In this document: positions 36,101 through 47,152 of the stretch, one piece after another
Layout: the number at the start of each line of letters is the position of its first letter
Position numbering within the stretch: position 1 is the first letter of the stretch
Assembly: GCF_022965805.1 (NCBI RefSeq)
Contig: NC_133110.1
Coordinates: 32,886,790-32,950,789, forward strand
Length of the DNA stretch: 64,000 bases
Direction of reading: 5' to 3'
Origin: Primulina eburnea
Lineage: Eukaryota > Streptophyta > Magnoliopsida > Lamiales > Gesneriaceae
Notes under the pieces: generated by a model
Told to the model about the DNA's origin: nothing
The model's input: only the letters and a program-made list of their open reading frames with translations
Database searches by the model: none
Made by a program: the position numbers and the translations under genes

Positions 36101-37087
36101 ATTCGGGGCATGACAATAACTTTATTAATAACTGGTTAATAGCAATTATATTAAGTTTGAATAAACAATTACAAACATAAAATTTTCCAACAAACATTCT
36201 ACTTTTGAAAAACAACCTTGTCTGACTCAAATACAATACGGAAACCATGCTTATTAAGAAGCGACTCAGACACCAAGTTCTTATGGATGTCTGGTACATA
36301 TAACACATTGTTCAAAGTCAGTTCTTTTTCAGATATCATCTTTAGAACGATTTTTCATTGACCTTTGATTTCATAAGTAGTGGAATTTACTATTAATAGC
36401 TTTTCTCCATTCTCAATAGATGAGTCGCAGTTCTTGGTAAGTGTTTATGCATGTGATACGAAAAATATTATGCAAGTCATGTGTTTTCTTTCCAAATTTA
36501 AGCACGTTGTTTTATTTTGCTCGATACGCCCTCACTTGCTGATTATTCCCAAATACTTACCCCCTTACAACCCTTCCCAGATAATCTTGAAGAAGAACTC
36601 GGAGGAAGAAGAGTCTGATCAATTCTGGGGATGGTGAACATGCAAGAATTTAGACTAAGTTTATTAGAGTTATTAAGTTTTACGTTTCCGCATTAAACTC
36701 TGTCGTTTTTGAGATTTTGGTTTTGTAAAGACAATCGTTATTTCATTTTAGATTATGATATATAAAATGGTTTCGGTTTACACTGTGCTAGAAAGGCTTG
36801 TTGTTTCGATTTTGTGATTGTTAAACAACGCCGGTGTCAACCTGAGATTCGGGGCGTGACAATAACTTTAATAATAACAAGTTTAATAGCAATTATATTA
36901 AGTTTGAATAAACAATTACAAACATAAAATTTGCCAACAAACATTTTATTTTTGACAAAACAACCTTGTCTGACTCAAATACATTAAGGAAACCATGCTT
37001 ATTAAGAAGCGACTCAGACACCAAGTTCTTATGGATGTCTGGTACATACAAATTTTATTGACCTTTGATTTCATAAGTAGTGGAATT
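32677..37087 (+). repeat. 748-bp tandem array made of LTR end plus copia flank
   Basis: Each unit is the last ~447 bp of the chromovirus LTR (starting GTAGATGAGTCGCA) joined to ~300 bp of minus-strand copia A pol. LTR ends (TGACA) fall at 33124, 33872, 34620, 35367, 36115 and 36861, steps of 748, 748, 747, 748 and 746. Each copia part on the minus strand encodes the GAG-pre-integrase stretch with [18 protein letters not shown] and [12 protein letters not shown] sequence. The last copia copy is shortened and stops at the Sirevirus-like LTR (37088). Units differ by only a few changes, so the amplification is recent relative to the element. Confidence 0.9.
33125..33423 (-). pseudogene. Copia A pol: GAG-pre-integrase fragment (first copy)
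   Basis: On the minus strand this continues from 23956 across the inserted chromovirus. It encodes a segment with [14 protein letters not shown] and [11 protein letters not shown] words typical of the part just before the copia integrase. The same ~300 bp recurs in each unit of the array, with the last copy (36862-37087) shortened. Confidence 0.7.
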
Positions 37088-38132
37088 TGCAAACATCTCT
37101 GTTGGAAACTGAATTTCGGAAGTTTGACAAACTGAATGCTTAATAGATTGAATTAGCTAATGAGGAAGACTGATAGAAACTGATATAAAATAGGCAAACT
37201 ATCGATTGCCCATAACTGAAGATCAGTACGTAGATTTTGAAAGGCAACTGAACTACACAAGCAACTGATTGATCAGTTGGAACTGATCAGTTACTGCAAA
37301 CAGTTGTGAGCTAATCAGCTACATTCTATCAGTTGATCTTTCAGCAGGACACGTCATCAGTTAAGGAAAAGGACATTCAACCGACAACTGTACAAAAGCT
37401 GATTGCAACAAGTAGTGAGATCACCGTATTTCAGAAAAGCTGCAGTGTACGAATGTCAGAAGAATGTTGACGTGACAATCAACGGATAGGAAGTTTCAAA
37501 CCACATTCAATATTACCGTTGGAGGCAAAGCCTATAAATAGCAGAGAAAAGCAGCTGAGAAAACTCTCTTATCTCTCCAAGTATGAATCAACCCGATTAT
37601 TATACTCTGCTGAAATATTTGCTCACACTTATTGTATACATTCATAGCATTCAAGGCTATACATCGAGCTCACAAGCACAAACTTTTATTGCTTTAATAC
37701 TTGATCCTGAAGAGATCAGTTGTGCTAAATATTTCAGTCCATTCGAGTACTGTAAACTTATTTTTAATTAAGAGTTTCAGTTTGACATTGTTGATTCCAT
37801 AACTGAAGTGGGTCTGTACAACTTTTTATATCGATCAAAATCTTTTAGTGAATATCATATCTTTGTGATATAAGGGGTGATGTAAGAGTATTTGAAATCT
37901 CCGAACATCCATAAAATCTTGTGTCCTCTTATATCGGTTTTATTCTATCTATTAGTCAGTTTATTTCCACAATTTTATTGTTAACTAATTGATATCGACT
38001 TACAAGATTCTAGAGTATCAGTTTATCACTAAACTGACTCACAAAACAAGAAAAAGGTTGTGAAAATTGTTAGTGCTTATTCAACCCTCCACCCCCTTCT
38101 AAACACTCTTTCACCTTTACCCGATCCTATCA
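37088..38132 (+). repeat. 5' LTR of the Sirevirus-like copia element
   Basis: It begins TGCAAACATCTCTGTTGG (37088; a start at TGTTGG, 37100, is also possible) and ends CCTATCA, two bases before the PBS. It contains CTATAAATAG at 37532 and CTCCGAACATCCATAAA near 37902, both shared with the solo LTR at 14511-15830. Confidence 0.65.
37532..37541 (+). promoter_or_regulatory. LTR TATA box of Sirevirus-like element
   Basis: CTATAAATAG preceded by GGCAAAGC. Same box and setting as at 15106. Confidence 0.6.
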
Positions 38133-38134
38133 AG

Positions 38135-38150
38135 TGGTATCAGAGCCAGG
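38135..38150 (+). other. Primer-binding site
   Basis: TGGTATCAGAGCCAGG, complementary to initiator tRNA-Met, lies 2 bases after the LTR end. It fixes the orientation of the element as plus. Confidence 0.85.
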
Positions 38151-38193
38151 TTGAATCTTGTTTCTGAATATTCCATTATATAAACTGATTACC

Positions 38194-39382
38194 ATGTCTT
38201 CATTCAACAAAATTAAATGTTCTCTAGAGACGATTTTGATGATTTGAAAATCAGAATGCAGGCTCATCTAGCTGCTCAAGATGATGACATGTGGTACTTT
38301 ATTATAGACATGTCCATGAAAATATTAAAGACAAACACTGATTTTGCCATAACTGATGGGGAACCACATCGCATTGAAAAACCCCGAGATGAATGGACAG
38401 CTGAAGACAAGAGAAAAGCCAACTTGGACAACGTCTCTAGAGACATCTTGTACAAAACACTGGATAGTCACTTTCAGCAAAATAAAAATGTGCAAAACTG
38501 CTAAGGAAATCTGGGAGAAACTGATTCAGTTCTGAGAAGGCAATGAGCAAACCAAGGAGAACAAACTATCTATTGATGTTCAAAAAATCAACAATATCAA
38601 GATGAAGATTGGAGAATCCATGCACGAATATGATGAAAGAATCAGTAGCATAGTAAACGAACTAAATGAACTCGGAAAGGTGTATTCATACAAAAAGGTA
38701 GCACTGAAAGTAGTCAGAGGTCTTCCCAAGGAATGAGATGTTAAGACCTTGGCAATGCAAGAATTAAAGGACCTGAACCTGAACAAGGTTGAACTTTATG
38801 ATTTATTTTCTGAATTAAAAGCCTACGAGTTTGAGTTGCAAACCAGAGAAGGGGAACCTTCTACACAAGCTGCTACAACTGCCTTAACTGCTGTCAAACT
38901 AGAACCAACTGGTTCAGTTGACAAATCTGTTGATTAGTTAACCAATGACGCTATGTCATTATTTTTCAAAAAGTTTGGAAGATTTATGAGAAGAAATCAA
39001 GGAAACTTTCAAAGACAATATCAGAGAAAAAGCTCCAAGGAAGAACCTAATGCTTGCTACATCTGTGGAAAAGCTGGTCACTTTATTGCTGACTGTCCTA
39101 AGCCAAAGAAGGACAGTCGAGGCTCAACTGAGATGGGAAAGAAATCTTACGAGCACAAGAAAAGAACTAAGGATGATAAGAAATCATACAAAAAGAAACA
39201 TTAAGTGCTTCTAGTAGAGGAAAGTAAGTCCAAATGGGTAGGAATCTGACAGTGATGATTCAGAACCTGAGAGTTTGAGCTGCTCCAGTGATGATGATGA
39301 GGAGCTCAAGTGTCTGATGGCTGATGACATATAACTGGAGTCAACCAGTCAACATGTATTCGACTTTTGTTCAACTAACTTC
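38194..39382 (+). pseudogene. Sirevirus-like copia gag, broken
   Basis: It starts MSSFNKIK. After a frameshift near 38217 the frame reads FSRDDFDDLKIRMQAHLAAQ and continues with VSRDILYKTLDSHF. It breaks again near 38490 (frameshift) and has stops near 38533 and 38736. The later part has ALKVVRGLPKE, ELKAYEFELQTREGEPS and a CCHC zinc knuckle CYICGKAGHFIADCPKPKK near 39057-39110, then a Lys-rich tail. An Asp/Ser-rich stretch (DSDDSEPE, then DDDEELKCLMA) follows. The foldback element interrupts the gene at 39383. This gag layout is typical of Sirevirus-like elements. Confidence 0.8.
39374..39382 (+). repeat. 9-bp target-site duplication, left copy
   Basis: ACTAACTTC precedes the foldback element; the same nine bases follow it at 43835-43843. 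Joining across the two gives one continuous gag reading. Confidence 0.85.
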
Positions 39383-39465
39383 GGGTTTTTTTAAAAATAA
39401 TTTAAATTTTAAATTTAATTTCAAAACTAATTTTAAAAAAAAATGTGTTGCAAAACTAATGCAAT

Positions 39466-39526
39466 CCGCGCTTACGAAGCGCGGACGCTGCTCACGTGGA
39501 GCAGCGTCCGTGCTTCGTAAGCGCGG
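39466..39526. repeat. 61-bp GC-rich hairpin inside the left foldback arm
   Basis: 29-base arms starting CCGCGCTTACGAAGCGCGG flank ACG, with one mismatch (CGCGC/CGTGC). The right arm (about 43710-43762) has only one half of this structure, so the left arm gained it or the right arm lost it. Confidence 0.75.
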
Positions 39527-39905
39527 ACGCTGCACAGGTGGAGCCACGACTGCGCGACGGAATTTTTAGCGACGGAATATATTCGAAAATCCGTCGCTAA
39601 AATCAAATTCGCGACGGTTTTTACCAACCGTCGCTACAAAAAATTTGCGACGGTTTTATTACCACCACTAACTTTTGCGACGGTTTATAACCGTCGCTAA
39701 AATGGACAATACCGTCGCTAATATTAGCGAAATTTTGGAATTTTACTTGACGTGGTACATTGTTGTTTGTTTATTATTTAGACATTATATTTAAATATTT
39801 CCCTAAGAATACACGTAAAAAGTTAACATATTATATTTTACAATATATTTATATTATTAATTTCTGAAACAGTCTCACGTGTCTTATTTTCTGAGATATG
39901 ACAAA

Positions 39906-40085
39906 AATTCATGTTGAAACCGTCTCACGTGTCTTATTTTCTGAGACATCTATCTTATTTGGGTCATCAATTAAAAATAAAAAATATTATTTTTTATGCT
40001 AATAGTATTATTTTTTATTTTAAATATCGATAGGGTTGACGCGTCTCACAGATAAAGATTCGTGAGACCATCTCACAAGACCCTA
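39906..40085 (-). mobile_element. MITE-like unit in left foldback arm
   Basis: Inverse of the unit in the bHLH intron (6471-6655), with GATAAAGATTCGTGAGACCATCTCAC near 40045-40075. The mirrored copy is at about 40866-41050. Confidence 0.6.
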
Positions 40086-40865
40086 CTCTAGAGATATCAT
40101 GCACGAACTTTATTATGTTTCTTATTATTATTATTACTTAAAAGTTCGTGCATCATATCTTATATCTATAAAATTTGTATAATTTAATAATAATAAAACT
40201 TTTAATAATTAATAATATTGAGATCATGAAATTTTATTAATATAAATATTAATTAATCTATAAATTAACAATTTATTATTTTAAAGAATTTTTTTATTCA
40301 GCGAACATAAATTGAATTACATAAAAAGTCATTGTGTTATATCGATATATACATCATATTATTTATGAAAAAAACAATAATATAATCATATTTTACTAAA
40401 TTTTTTCGGTTATATTTGTAATTTTCGATAATTATTAATTCATGTTATTAAAAGAAGCATAGTTTTGTACATGAGTATTTTTAAAAATGGAAAAACTATG
40501 ATTCTTTTAATATCATAAATTAATAATTCTCGAAAATTACAAATATAACTGAAAAAATTTAGTAAAATATGATAATATTATTGGTTTTTTCATAAATAAT
40601 GTGATGTTTATATCGATATAAAACAATGACTTTTTATGTAATTTAATTTATGTCTGCTGAATAAAAAATTCTTTAAAATAATAAATTGTTAATTTATAGA
40701 TTAATTAATACTTATATTAATAAAATTTCAAGATCTCAATATTATTAATTATTAAAAGTTTTATTATTATTAAATTATAGAAATTTTATAGATATAAGAT
40801 ATTATGCACGAACTTTTAAGTAATAATAATAATAAGAAACATAATAAAGTTCGTGCATGATATCT

Positions 40866-41050
40866 CTAGAGTAGGGTCTTGTGAGACGGTCTCACGATTC
40901 TTTATCTGTGAGACGCGTCAATCCTATCGATATTTACAATAAAAAATAATACTATTAGCATAAAAAATAATATTTTTTATTTTTAATTGATGACCCAAAT
41001 AAGATAGATGTCTCAGAAAATAAGACACGTGAAACGGTTTCAACATGAAT
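40866..41050 (+). mobile_element. MITE-like unit in right foldback arm
   Basis: Starts GAGTAGGGTCTTGTGAGACGG and runs through CTTTATCTGTGAGACGCGTC. Mirror image of the copy in the left arm, so it was present before, or captured into, the palindrome. Confidence 0.6.
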
Positions 41051-41492
41051 TTTTGTCATTTCTTAGAAAATAAAACTCGTGAGACTCTTTCACATAAATT
41101 AATAATATAAAAATATTGTAAAATATAATATGTTAACTTTTTACGTATTTTCTTAGTGAAATATTTAAATATAATGTCTAAATTAATTAAACAAACAACA
41201 ATGTACCACGTCAAGTAAAATTCCAAAATTTCGCATTAGCGACGGTATTGCCCATTTTAGCGACGGTTATAAACCGTCGCAAAAGTTAGCGACGGTAATA
41301 AAACCGTCGCAAATATATTGTAGCGACGGTTGGTTAAAACTGTAATGCTCGGAAATTTAATCCTAGTAATCTATAATTATTGATATATAATTTGATATGA
41401 TTATGAAAGGATTAATCGGGACACGAAAATAAGACATGAGAGGTGAAGCCGGGCGTCGGTGCATTACGAGCCAAGATTCTGGACAGAACCTC

Positions 41493-41665
41493 TGGCGCCC
41501 GAGCGGTAGAAAAGAACCGCCCGAGCGCCAGTGTTTCACAAAAGTAGGATTGGGGACAGAATATGTGGCGCCCGAGCGGTAGAAAGTTACCGCCCGAGCG
41601 CCAATGGCTAAGCATCCGGGCAGAACATTCCGCGCTCGAGCGGTAATGTTATCCGCCCGAGCGCC
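41493..41665 (+). repeat. Three GGCGCCCGAGCGGT...ACCGCCCGAGCGCC hairpins
   Basis: Units at 41493-41530, 41566-41603 and about 41629-41665, spaced 73 and 63 bases. Each is an imperfect inverted repeat with TGGCGCCCGAGCGGT as left arm and an A-rich loop. The unlike bases can still pair as G:U in RNA. They lie 150-325 bases from the LTR start. Confidence 0.85.
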
Positions 41666-42685
41666 GATCGAAAAATATGAAAATGTGCCACGTTTCTGGA
41701 TGCATGCAAGTTGAGTGTGTATATATATATATATACACGAATCTTCCTTCAGAAATCAGAAAAAGAAACGAGGAGGAAGCTTTATATCCTTACGCCTTTT
41801 TATTTCAATCCGTCCGTCTGATTTTGAATCCGACTTCAGTACTGTATTCCTATCAACGTAGGCTACAACTGGACGTAATTTTTTCTACGTTGTGACATGT
41901 TTTGAAATTAGACTATTGTCAGAATTGAATAGGATTCATATATGATGTTCTTGTCAGGTTATACATCATAGAATCGAAGTTAGATTGAGAAACAGATTGA
42001 GTATGTAATTGTTTTGATTTTTGGAATCGATTTGACTGAGAATTCATATCAGATATGTATTGTTATTGAGATTATGACTGGTATCGATACTGATTAGGAA
42101 TTCTGGTATTATATCTGTGATGTTCGGACTGACGGAGTTATCAAGACTGTATTGTTATACCGTCGAAACATCAGTTAATTGATATTGATCAGATTCAGTA
42201 GTGACTTCGATTATATCGTGATATTGTCGATATGAATTGGATTGTGTCTGGATTCGACATTGATCAGATTATGTGTTTTGATTTGAATTGATCAGAACAG
42301 GTTCTGAATTGAGTTGTTATTGATATTATATCTGTTCGGTATTGTTATTACCAGATTGGGAATGGACCGAGATAGAGTCGGGATTTCTTCTTCTTCTTCT
42401 TCTGAGCGAGAAGATAAAGGTATAAATTAATGTTGAGTTGGGATTGCACAACTCGAGTGAGGTTTGACTCGAGTTTCCCTAAATCACATACTTTACTTAT
42501 TGCATTGATATTTGCATTGAGTTGATTGATATACTTGTTCTCTTGAATTGTAGATAACAGGTGTTAGACGAGTAATCTTGTGACAGAAGTGCCTGATAGT
42601 GGTAGGATTACCACGGGCACATTGCACGATGTCATGAGATATTGTATTGGCAGAAGTGCCATAGTCTGTCACTGGATAATTGGCT

Positions 42686-42940
42686 ATCGATGTGGATAGA
42701 ATTATAGCTCCTTCTATTACTGGTGATCAGTACTGTATCGATGTGGATAGAATCATAACTTCTTCTATTACTGTTGATCGATGTTATATCGATGTGGATA
42801 GAATTGGAGTTTCTTCTATTACTGGTGATCGATACTATACTGATGTGGATAGAAACAGAGCTTCTTCTATTACTGGTGATCGATACTATATCGACGTGGA
42901 TAGAACTGGAGTCTTTTCTATTAATGTTGGTCGATATGGA
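42686..42940 (+). repeat. 51-bp tandem repeat, five units
   Basis: The anchor ATCGATGTGGATAGA recurs at about 42686, 42737, 42788, 42839 and 42890, exactly 51 bases apart. Because 51 is a multiple of three, one frame stays open and repeats a 17-residue phrase of the form IDVDRxxxSSITGDRYY. There is no sign that it is translated. Confidence 0.85.
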
Positions 42941-43291
42941 ATGCCAATGTCTGAAAACCGGGATCCCTAGGCTAGGATTGAGTCTAGTCTAAAATGTAGA
43001 GTCACTGTACTGAGTGACAGTTATATCTTATTGTATTGATTAATACTGATTTATGTTCCTCAATGTGGTACATGTCTATTTATGCTCCTGATAGTGGTAC
43101 ATGTTTAGAATAGGATTTATTCTTGATATTGATTTATGTTCCGGATTAGGGTACACGTTTAGAATATGATTTATTCCTATTATTGATTCATATCATGATT
43201 TTGATATGGGATAGGATTTGATATTATATGCTTTTATATTGTTTATATGATTGCATGTATACATGATTTATACTGGGATATTTATATCTCA

Positions 43292-43305
43292 CCGGAGTTA
43301 TCCGG
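43292..43305 (+). promoter_or_regulatory. LTR stem-loop CCGGA-GTTA-TCCGG
   Basis: Same position relative to the LTR end as the TGAGT...ACTCA stem-loops, but with an entirely different stem that still pairs perfectly. Confidence 0.6.
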
Positions 43306-43843
43306 CTGTTGTCTTGTTTTGTATGTGTGCATGGCAACAGGTGGGCTAGGATCAGGGTCAAGAAGAGAATAAGGCTGGATTAGATAGCGTGGAGATCCGG
43401 GCTTTGAAGCAACTTAGGATTCAGCACTGACTTGTAGTTGAACCTAGTCGGATTATTGTAGATTATACAATAATTATATGTTATGTTTAATATGTAATTT
43501 GAATTTAATTACATTACGTTTCCGCTGTATAATTTAAGAAAAAAATTTAGACCCTGTTTATACTAATTGATTAATTAGTCGTAATTATGATTTAGAACGT
43601 GATTAGCGTCCGGGTCCCCACAAAAACCGTCGCGAATTTGATTTTAGCGACGGGTTTTCAAATATATTCTGTCGTTAAAAATTCCGTTGCGCAGACGTGG
43701 CTCCACCTGTACAGCGTCCGCGCTTACAAAGCGCGGACGCTGCTCACGGATTGCATTAGTTTTGCAATACTTTTTTTAAAAAAAATTAGTTTTGAAATTA
43801 AATTTAACATTTAAATTATTTTTAAAATAAACCCACTAACTTC

Positions 43844-44640
43844 ACACGAGATGAACTTATTTCTAAACTTTATGACATGGTCAACGAGTATCACAAGCTT
43901 GTCCTATCTTTTAATAAGGCCAGAGCAAAGGAAACATATCCCAAAGACGATAAAACTGAAACTGATGAATCAATTGATCTGTTTAGTATTAAACGGGAGA
44001 TTGCTGAGCTAAATGCTGAAATAAGCAAGAATCAATCTATGATCCAGCAGTTGATGCTTGAGAATTCAAAGCAAACTGAGCTTATTAAGGCATGGAATAA
44101 ATCATCTATTGCACTAGCTGAAATACAAGATAAGCAAAAATCAGTTACTGATAAAACTGGTTCAGGGTTTAGCAATCAAGATGAAACTTCCACCAGTGAT
44201 ACTCAGCCAAAACTGAACATGGGCAAAGAGAAATATATTCACTTTGTAAAATCAGTTGTGGTACAAGAACCATCTGAGCCAAGTAAACCAATTGAACAAC
44301 CTATTGAAAATAAGAACAAGGCTAGAAGGTATGGTATTGGTTATAGCCCAAAAATCTCAACTGATCCACAAATTCAATCATAAAAAAGGTTCATCAATAA
44401 ATACCTGAACTATTTTAATGGCTACTCCAATTACTATAACAGCAAGCCAGTTCAGAAAAGATATCAGCTGAACAACCAGTTGAACAAGGCTAAAGCTCAT
44501 AATACTTCATCTGCACACTACACATCAAGCACAAACAGGCCGAGAAAAACTATTTGGAACAAAGCAATTGGAAAGTCAGTTAGACTGGTCCAAGTCTGGG
44601 TTCCTAAAGGACTAATCAGTTTAGGACCCAAATAGATGTG
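43844..44640 (+). pseudogene. Sirevirus-like copia: gag/pol linker with coiled coil
   Basis: Continues the reading interrupted by the foldback (TNF|TRDELISKLYDMVNEYHKLV). A coiled-coil stretch IKREIAELNAEISKNQSMIQ follows, then a low-complexity Ser/Thr/Pro part with PSEPSKPIEQPIENKNKARR, and a stop near 44381. A further reading, KYLNYFNGYSNYYN with RLVQVWVPKGL, leads to the protease. Long, poorly conserved linkers of this kind are known from Sireviruses. Confidence 0.65.
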
Positions 44641-44667
44641 GGTACCAAGATTATATATTGTGTGTGA

Positions 44668-45310
44668 TTGCAAGCAACATGTACAAACAAAGAATCAACC
44701 TGGTATCTGGACAGTGGATGCTCGCGTCATATGACAGGGGATGCAAATTTGATATCCCAACTGATCAAATACACTGGTCCAAACATCAGTTTTGGAGACA
44801 ACTCCAAAGGTAAAACTGTGGGTAAGGGTAAGCTTATCCATAGTAATTTTTTTTATCAAAGATGTTTTACTAGTTGAGAATTTGAAATATAACTTGATTA
44901 GCATCAGTCAGTTATGCGACAATAAATTCTCTGTTCAGTTTGACAGACACACTTGATTAGCATCAGTCATTATAACTGGCAATCGTTGTGGGAACACCTA
45001 CAAAGTCAGTTGTACTGATCAACCCTATACACCAATTTGTTTTATAGCTTCCAAATCTTCTAAAAACTGGTTGTGGTATAAGAAGTTGAATCATCTAAAC
45101 TTTAAATCTATTGCTTATCTGAGTAACCATGATCTTGTAACTGGTTTGCCCAAAATAGAGTTTTCAAAAGATAAAATTTGTTCAGCATGTCAATTTGGTA
45201 AACAAGTAAGATCCTCATTTAAAAACAAGGGTTGTAAATCATCTTCCTGATGCTTAGAACTACTACATATTGATCTTTTTGGTCCTATACCAAGTAAATT
45301 TTGTAAATCG
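44668..45310 (+). pseudogene. Sirevirus-like copia: protease and GAG-pre-integrase
   Basis: Protease active site WYLDSGCSRHMTGD (Asp-Ser-Gly) at about 44700. Next comes a broken region, then LWYKKLNHLNFKSIAYLSN and CSACQFGKQVRSSFKNKG (zinc-binding part) followed by LELLHIDLFGPIPS. The integrase core that should follow is absent: the reading jumps at about 45340 to its far C-terminal side. A ~40-base phrase (TTGTAAATC...CTTAGAACTxCTACATAT) occurs twice at the junction (about 45233 and 45300). Confidence 0.75.
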
Positions 45311-45315
45311 TTTTC

Positions 45316-46539
45316 TTGATGCTTAGAACTGCTACATATGACAAAAATCATTTAAAATATTTTGATGCTAAATCTGCAGATGGAACATTTCTTGGGTATT
45401 CATCAGTTAGTAAAGCTTACAGAGTTTTTAACAAATGCACTTTGAATGTAGAAGAGTCTATTCATGTTGTATTTGATGAATCTGTGCTAACTTACAAGCC
45501 AATAGATCCAGTTGAGCTAGTTGATCACTTTACATATATTAGTTTGGAGGATGATAATGAAGAAGAGAATCACATCAATCAAAATATCCTCCAAACACCA
45601 GAACCAGAAGTGCTGGATCAATCAGTTGAACAAGAAATTGTTACTGATAATCAGTTGGTGGAGCAAAATGATAATACTCAGTTACCAACTGACACAACAA
45701 CAACTGAAACTGAAGAAAATATTCAGTTGCCAACCGAAGTAGTTGCTGAGTTGGATGCAACAAATGATGAGTACAGATGAAAGAAATCACATCCACCACA
45801 ATTGGTAATAGTTAATTCATCTTATGCGGTAAGAACTTGGAATCAAATCTTTAATTTATTTATTCATTCAGATCTCGTTTCCCAACTGAAACCTAAGAAA
45901 AATGATGAAGCTCTTGCTGATCCTAACTGGATAAATGTCATGCAAGAAGAGCTAAATCAGTTTACCCATAACAATGTCTGGAACTTAGTTCCAAGACCAG
46001 TTTCTAAAACCATTATAGGTACAAAGTGGGTATACAGAAACAAACTAAACGAAGGTGGTTCAGTTGTGCGCAACAAAGCGAGGCTTGTAACAAAAGGATA
46101 TAGGCAAGAAGAAGGAATAGATTACGATGAAACTTATGCACCAGTTGCAAGACTAGAAGCAATCAGAATGTTCCTTGCCTATGCCTCATTCGAGAATTTT
46201 GAAGTCTACCGGATGGACGTAAAGAGTGCATTTCTGAAATGTCAGTTTCAAGAGGATGTATATGTTGAACAACCACCAGGTTTTGTTAATCACTCTCTTC
46301 CTAATCATGTGTATCATTTGAACAAAGCTTTATATGGTCTTAAACAAGCTCCAAGAGCTTGGTATGAAACTCTTTCAAAATTCCTAACTGATCAGTAGAT
46401 AAGACTGTTCAAATTTTCAAAGAATGATCACATTTTACTTGTGCAAATATATATTGATAATATATTCTTTTTGGGTCAACTAACCCCAAATTATGTGAGA
46501 AATTTGTCAGGTTAATGCAGAAAAATTTGAGATGAGTAT
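45316..46539 (+). pseudogene. Sirevirus-like copia: integrase tail and reverse transcriptase (5' part)
   Basis: NHLKYFDAKSADGTFLGYSS and AYRVFNKCTLNVEESIHVVF are the C-terminal integrase signature. An acidic linker with many Gln/Thr leads to the RT: DPNWINVMQEELNQFTHNN, WNLVPRPVSKTIIGTKWVY, KGYRQEEGIDYDETYAPVAR, YRMDVKSAFLKC and YGLKQAPRAWYE. A stop lies at 46396. The catalytic YVDD box is read as YIDN near 46450, losing the second Asp. The frame is cut at 46539 by a solo LTR and resumes at 49258. Confidence 0.85.
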
Positions 46540-46941
46540 TGTAAGGTCCAAGAATTTGATTCACGTAACCTGACTGCATGCAATATAGGATCTTATTTTT
46601 ATTTATGTGTTTAATTATTTTTATGCATTCTATGCATAATTCATGCATGATAGTATGTAATTCATGAAATTTTAAATGTTCATGCATTAGGATTTCTAGA
46701 TGCATTTCACGTTCGATCGAGGAACGAATACCGGGGAATTGTCGGGAAAATAATTATTTTTATTAATTAATATAAGGTGTTTTAAGGGTATTTTTCAAAT
46801 ATGAGATTTTATTGAGTATTTTTACACGCATGATTTTATTTTTAACGGTACGAAAATTTTATCGAATCGGGGGACTTTTTGTGGGTTCGGCTAATATTTT
46901 CAAAGTATTTCAAACACGAAATATTTTTTGGGAGTGTGTTT

Positions 46942-46942
<1 letters not shown>

Positions 46943-46984
<42 letters not shown>

Positions 46985-47108
46985 TTTATATACCAATTAA
47001 TAAGACCCATTTACTTAATCTTTATTTATATCTATATAATTAACGTATCCCATTTACTTAATCTCATTTACTTAATCTTTATTTATATCTATATAATTAA
47101 CGTGTGTC

Positions 47109-47152
<44 letters not shown>

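Larger units (their letters stand above)
41341..43622 (+). mobile_element. Solo LTR (2282 bp) inserted in the foldback arm
   Basis: Starts TGTAATGCTCGG and ends GTCCCCACA. The perfect 5-bp target duplication AAAAC lies at 41336-41340 and 43623-43627. Removing it restores the palindromic arm (…GGTTAAAAC|CGTCGC). It contains three GC-rich hairpins (41493-41665), a 51-bp tandem repeat (42686-42940) and, at the usual position 317 bp before the end, the stem-loop CCGGA-GTTA-TCCGG. Confidence 0.9.
39383..43834. mobile_element. Foldback / non-autonomous MULE-like element, interrupted by an LTR
   Basis: Ends are GGGTTTTTTTAAAAATAA and its inverse TTTTTAAAATAAACCC, with a 9-bp target duplication as in Mutator-like elements. 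Leaving out the inserted LTR (41341-43622 plus 5 bp), the element is about 2.17 kb. Nearly all of it is one palindrome centred at about 40478 with arms of roughly 1.1 kb. The arms hold repeated GCGACGG/CCGTCGC words (39560-39730 and 41235-41330 plus 43623-43690) and a MITE-like unit. No transposase is present, so it depends on another element. The hairpin could fold on itself when transcribed. Confidence 0.8.

Noticed and set aside
38135..38150. tRNA gene
   Set aside because: TGGTATCAGAGCC is only the 3'-end complement used as a primer-binding site. No cloverleaf or A/B box is present here or at 25982 or 55592.
39466..39526. MicroRNA precursor or transcription terminator
   Set aside because: The hairpin is part of a transposon arm, with no sign of a miRNA gene context. 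Rho-independent terminators do not apply to plant nuclear DNA.
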